This document shows positions 5,421 to 8,273 of a stretch of 8,273 nt of DNA, one piece after another. Position numbers and translations under genes: made by a program. Position 1 is the stretch's first letter. Each line of letters opens with the position of its first letter. The notes under the pieces were generated by a model, which was given only the letters and a program-made list of their open reading frames with translations, was not told the origin of the DNA and made no database searches. The DNA comes from Bryobacterales bacterium (lineage in GTDB: Bacteria; Acidobacteriota; Terriglobia; Bryobacterales; Bryobacteraceae): contig DNFG01000257.1 in the NCBI GenBank assembly GCA_003487005.1, positions 1 through 8,273 of the forward strand, written 5' to 3'.

Positions 5421-6770
5421 ATGCCCGAAAGCGGACGACAGGCAGGTATGCAGGCGCACTATCCCAACCCAAAAGAGACCCCCGAACCGCGGGCGGGTCA
5501 AGCGGTGCCTGGGCGGGCGGCACACGAGGATCCACTGTTCCTCATTGCGCCGTCGAAGCCCTGGTTCATGACCCTGTTCGCGAGTATCAAGGAATCGTTT
5601 GCAGAGAAGCCGGCGGGGCCGATGCAGGTGACGTTCCGGCCGATGACGGAACAGGAACTGGCGGCGAGCGATGATCCGATGCTGCGCCGGTTGGCGGAGC
5701 TGAATCAGAAGCCCAAGAGCTTTTTCGCGCGGGTTGCAGAGAATTTTTCGGCTCTGGTGAGCCCGCCTCCCCCCCCTCCGGTGACGTCGCGGGCGCTGAG
5801 CAAGGAAGAGATGGCCGCGATGGGCGGCACCTTCGTGGAGATGGAGAGCGCGGAGCGGCCATGGTATCAGAACCTGGTTCTGAACCTGAAAGATCTGCTG
5901 TTTCCGAAGAAGTTACCGCCGCTCGAAGTGACGTCGAAGCCCGTGCAGGTGCGGGAACTGTTTGGCAAGGACGAGTACAAGAGCCGTTCGCAGGCGATTT
6001 CGCTGGTGGTGCATATCGGAATGGTGGCGCTGGCGCTGGCGCTGGGAACGAGCAAGACGGTGCAGACGGCGGTGAAGCAGTCGGTTTCGATCTTCACGCC
6101 GGTGGATCTGGATCCCTACATGCCCAAGGCGCCGGTGCAGAAGCAGGCGATGGGCGGCGGCGGGGGCGGCGGGACGCGCGAATTGACCCCGCCGAGCAAG
6201 GGGCGGTTGCCGCGGCAGTCGCTGAAGCAGTTCACGCCGCCGGCGGCGGTGATCATGAATGAGAATCCGAAACTGGTGATGGAGCCGACGATTCTGGTGC
6301 CGCCGGACGTGGCGTTGCCGAACGTGAATATGCCCAATTTTGGTGATCCTCTGGCGAAGTATGGTCCGCCTTCGGGTGGTCCGGGTTCGGGCGGCGGGAT
6401 TGGGACCGGTTCGGGTGGCGGCGTGGGTTCGGGTAAGGGCGGCGGTTTCGGCCCTGGAGAAGGCGGCGGCACGGGCGGCGGCGCGTTCCGGATTGGCGGC
6501 GGCGTTTCGGCCCCGACTCCGATCTTCAAGGTGGAGCCGGAGTACTCGGAAGAGGCGCGGAAGGCCAAGTATCAGGGAACCGTGCTGCTGGCGATCGTGG
6601 TGGACGAGGAAGGCCGGACGCGGAATATCCGGGTGGTCCGGTCGCTGGGCATGGGCCTGGACGAGAAGGCGATTGAAGCGGTGAGCAAGTGGCGCTTCCG
6701 CCCCGGTTTCAAGGACGGCAAGGCCGTGCCGGTCCAGGCGAATGTAGAAGTGAATTTCCGGTTGCTTTAG
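5421..6770 (+). CDS. TonB-family protein with repeated cytoplasmic N-terminus
   Basis: This 449-aa protein belongs to the energy-transducing TonB family. The C-terminal TonB domain (about residues 366-449) is typical: PEYSEEARKAKYQGTVLL, VVDEEGRTRNIRVVRSLG, LDEKAIEAVSKWRFRPG, and a final NVEVNFRLL strand. One membrane helix lies at about 191-210, much further in than in classical TonB. Between helix and domain is a periplasmic linker rich in Pro and, at 318-361, in Gly. The ~190 residues before the helix are cytoplasmic by topology and contain three ~50-residue repeats (separate entry). No ExbB/ExbD gene lies in the window. Such proteins may energise outer-membrane receptors or simply anchor to the wall. 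Start: ATG 5421 has no ribosome site; ATG 5448 has a weak AGG and would shorten the protein by nine residues. An intrinsic terminator follows. Confidence 0.87.
   Translation: MPESGRQAGMQAHYPNPKETPEPRAGQAVPGRAAHEDPLFLIAPSKPWFMTLFASIKESFAEKPAGPMQVTFRPMTEQELAASDDPMLRRLAELNQKPKSFFARVAENFSALVSPPPPPPVTSRALSKEEMAAMGGTFVEMESAERPWYQNLVLNLKDLLFPKKLPPLEVTSKPVQVRELFGKDEYKSRSQAISLVVHIGMVALALALGTSKTVQTAVKQSVSIFTPVDLDPYMPKAPVQKQAMGGGGGGGTRELTPPSKGRLPRQSLKQFTPPAAVIMNENPKLVMEPTILVPPDVALPNVNMPNFGDPLAKYGPPSGGPGSGGGIGTGSGGGVGSGKGGGFGPGEGGGTGGGAFRIGGGVSAPTPIFKVEPEYSEEARKAKYQGTVLLAIVVDEEGRTRNIRVVRSLGMGLDEKAIEAVSKWRFRPGFKDGKAVPVQANVEVNFRLL
5556..5960 (+). repeat. Three tandem ~50-aa protein repeats in the TonB-family N-terminus
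   Basis: Residues 46-80, 97-131 and 146-180 align without gaps at their landmarks. The Pro of the P-W-[FY] start is at 47, 98 and 147. The V-T pair is at 70-71, 121-122 and 170-171. The following basic residue is at 73, 124 and 173. The final E-[LM] is at 79-80, 130-131 and 179-180. The spacings are therefore 51 then 49 residues at every landmark. Each unit reads as an aromatic/basic amphipathic helix, a Pro-rich turn, V-T-[SF]-[KR], then a short acidic helix. The middle unit has lost the Trp and has a six-Pro run. Copies are diverged at DNA level. Confidence 0.7.
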
Positions 6771-6800
6771 ACAGACTCCCGCAAGCGTGTTTAACAACCT

Positions 6801-6835
6801 GGGCCGTTCCGGAAGATTCCGGAGCGGCCCTTTCT
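6801..6835 (+). terminator. Intrinsic terminator after the TonB-family gene
   Basis: A 13-bp stem, GGGCCGTTCCGGA (6801-6813) with TCCGGAGCGGCCC (6818-6830), has a single G-U wobble and the four-base loop AGAT. It is followed by TTTCT. It lies 30 bases after the TAG of the TonB-family gene and just before the end of the convergent glycosidase gene. The T-tract orientation serves the plus-strand transcript; on the minus strand the stem is followed by AGGTTGTT, a poorer tail. Confidence 0.85.
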
Positions 6836-6842
6836 GTTGGGG

Positions 6843-8273
6843 TCAGCGGATGATGTCGAAGGGGACGCCCGGCGGGGTCTGGACCTGGACGTCGAGGCCC
6901 TGGGCGGTGCGCCGGACCTGGACGCGGACCATCCCCTTGGGGTGGGGGACGATGCCGCGGACCTCGCGCAAGGGGCCGAGGTGGGGTTTGACCTGGACAC
7001 GGGCAAAGCCGGGGGCGGCGGAATCGACGCCGAGGACAGTGCGAAGGAATTCGACGTTGGGGCTGGCGCCCCAGGCGTGGCAGTCGGAGCGGGTGAAGGG
7101 GTCGTCCTTCTCGGCCCAGGTGGTCAGACCTTCGGCGAGCATGAACTCCCAGGTGCCGAGGCGTTCGAGGTAACGGTCGCCGAGGCCGGCGGCCACCATG
7201 GCGCGGTCGAGGTAATAGCGGAAGTAAACGGAGCACTGGGCCATGGTCTTGTCGGCTTCGACACGTTCCATCAGGTCGCGCGCGAGGGCGGGGAGACCGG
7301 CGAGGACGGCGAGGACGTTGGCGTGCTGGGAGGGGTGCTGGTGGGCGGCATCTTCTGTGTAGAGGCGCTGTTTTTCGTCCCAAAACGTGGTTTGGATGCG
7401 CGTTTTGAGCTGATTTTCGCGCTCGGCGCAGCGGCGGGCTTCGGCGGGGCGGCCGGCGCCGCGTTCGAGGTCGCGGGCGTACTGGAAGGCGAGGAGCCAC
7501 TGGAGTTGGATGGAGGCGGGCATCAGGCCGGGTTCGCTGGGGGGGCGTCCGCTGCGCCAGGAGTTGACCCAATCGACGTAGTTCCACCAGGGCATGTCGC
7601 CGAGGAGTCCGTCTTCGCGTTCGTAGCGCTCGAAGAAGGCGAGGATGGCGCGGACGCCGGGCATCATTTCGCGGACGAAGCCGGGGTCGTCGACATAGCG
7701 CCAGTAGTCGTGGAGCATGCCGATCCACCAGAGCGAGAAGGGGGGGATGTACTGCTGGAGGACGCTCGGGGCGCGGGAGAGGGTGGCGCCTTCGGCGGTG
7801 CGTGAGGAGTCGATCTGTTCGATGGCGTTGCGCATCAGGCGGGCATCGCCGGAAGCATAGAGGGAGACGAGGGCCTGGATGCGGGTGTCGCCGACGTACT
7901 GGAGTTGCTCGTAGTAGGGGCAATCCATGTAGGTTTCGTGGGCGCAGCGGAGGGCGGTGCGGAAGCCGGTGTCGATGATGCGCTGGTGGAGTTCGACGCC
8001 GGACTCGAAGCGGGCGTTCAACTGGAAGGGGTAGCTGGTTTCGAGTGAGCGAATGTCGTTGAGGACAAGGGGTTCGGCGGCGGTTTCGACAGTGAGGCGG
8101 AGGTACATGAAGGTGCGCCAGTAGAGGGGGCGCCAGGTGTGGGGGCGGCCGTCGGGGAGGACGGCGTCGCCGTAGCCGATGAAGGATTTGCCCTGGGTGA
8201 CGGCGCGGTTGCCCTTGCGGCGGCGGGGTTTGAGTTCTTCAAAGAGGGCTTCGGTGTAGTCGAGATGGATGTG
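6843..8273 (-). CDS. Alpha-L-rhamnosidase-like glycoside hydrolase (GH78), 5' end outside window
   Basis: The frame is open to the right edge, giving 476 residues without the N-terminus. The visible order is the end of the N-terminal beta-sandwich region (HIHLDYTEAL ... GDAVLPDGR ... WRPLYWRTFMYLRL), the (alpha/alpha)6 catalytic barrel, and a C-terminal beta domain (from about VDSAAPGFARVQVKPHLG). The catalytic segment DCPYYEQLQYVGD (visible residues 117-129) keeps the Asp, Glu and Asp of the GH78 motif DCP-x-RE-x6-D, with Tyr replacing the usual Arg. Near the C-terminus, TTWAEK (Glu at visible residue 388) and SDCHAWG (His 399) correspond to the general-base region. The family removes terminal rhamnose from plant or microbial glycans. 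Secretion cannot be judged without the N-terminus. It converges on the TonB-family gene, has C-ending codons, and its 5' partner genes are unseen. Confidence 0.86.
   Translation of the reverse strand, partial: HIHLDYTEALFEELKPRRRKGNRAVTQGKSFIGYGDAVLPDGRPHTWRPLYWRTFMYLRLTVETAAEPLVLNDIRSLETSYPFQLNARFESGVELHQRIIDTGFRTALRCAHETYMDCPYYEQLQYVGDTRIQALVSLYASGDARLMRNAIEQIDSSRTAEGATLSRAPSVLQQYIPPFSLWWIGMLHDYWRYVDDPGFVREMMPGVRAILAFFERYEREDGLLGDMPWWNYVDWVNSWRSGRPPSEPGLMPASIQLQWLLAFQYARDLERGAGRPAEARRCAERENQLKTRIQTTFWDEKQRLYTEDAAHQHPSQHANVLAVLAGLPALARDLMERVEADKTMAQCSVYFRYYLDRAMVAAGLGDRYLERLGTWEFMLAEGLTTWAEKDDPFTRSDCHAWGASPNVEFLRTVLGVDSAAPGFARVQVKPHLGPLREVRGIVPHPKGMVRVQVRRTAQGLDVQVQTPPGVPFDIIR

Noticed and set aside
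5755..6505. CCC and GGC runs in the TonB-family gene as DNA repeats or a CRISPR-like array
   Set aside because: They encode Pro and Gly linkers in frame and show no spacer-repeat organisation.
6837..7805. A 322-codon open frame on the plus strand opposite the glycosidase gene
   Set aside because: It is the mirror of a clear GH78 gene, with low-complexity Gly/Ala/Asp/Glu composition and no recognisable domain. Long antisense frames are expected in such GC-rich DNA.

Overview
The window is GC-rich bacterial DNA with seven complete or nearly complete genes, plus the interrupted tail of an eighth at the left edge. No tRNA, rRNA, CRISPR array or insertion sequence is visible. The gene set fits a soil-type member of the Acidobacteriota, perhaps the Bryobacterales/Solibacter group: a long Gly-rich TonB-family protein with a cytoplasmic N-terminal extension, a GH78-type glycosidase, and a receiver-PP2C phosphatase. 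This placement is an inference from protein style and composition; no marker gene is present.

Left block (1-3200, all + strand, very tight spacing): the C-terminal part of a CDP-alcohol phosphatidyltransferase carrying an in-frame TAG, a two-helix membrane protein with a PH-like domain, a DUF218 (YdcF/SanA-like) envelope protein, and a full-length type IV ABC exporter with an Asp at the catalytic-Glu position. The gaps are 42, 12 and 2 bp, so this is probably one operon concerned with the envelope or membrane lipids. It ends at a perfect AT-rich palindrome (3214-3245) lying between convergent genes.

Middle block (3256-5117): a PAP2-family lipid phosphatase on the minus strand (TTG start with a good Shine-Dalgarno) is divergent from a two-domain response regulator, receiver plus SpoIIE/RsbU-type PP2C phosphatase, on the plus strand. 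The divergent gap carries an extended -10 promoter candidate for the phosphatase gene.

Right block (5118-8273): a 303-bp AT-richer intergenic region with a promoter candidate and an inverted repeat precedes a 449-aa TonB-family protein. That protein has three ~50-residue repeats in its cytoplasmic N-terminal part, one membrane helix, a Gly-rich linker and a C-terminal TonB domain. A clear intrinsic terminator (6801-6835) follows. A minus-strand GH78-like alpha-L-rhamnosidase gene then runs off the right edge.

The plus strand is G-rich over C in the stretches I counted, including those inside the two minus-strand genes. Codon choice therefore differs by strand (GCG/CTG/GTG/CGG in plus genes, GCC/CTC/GTC/CGC in minus genes). 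This suggests replication-linked skew, with the plus strand as the leading strand. I did not find a clearly new multi-gene system. The best candidates for follow-up are the TonB N-terminal repeats, the 32-bp palindrome, and the interrupted phosphatidyltransferase.
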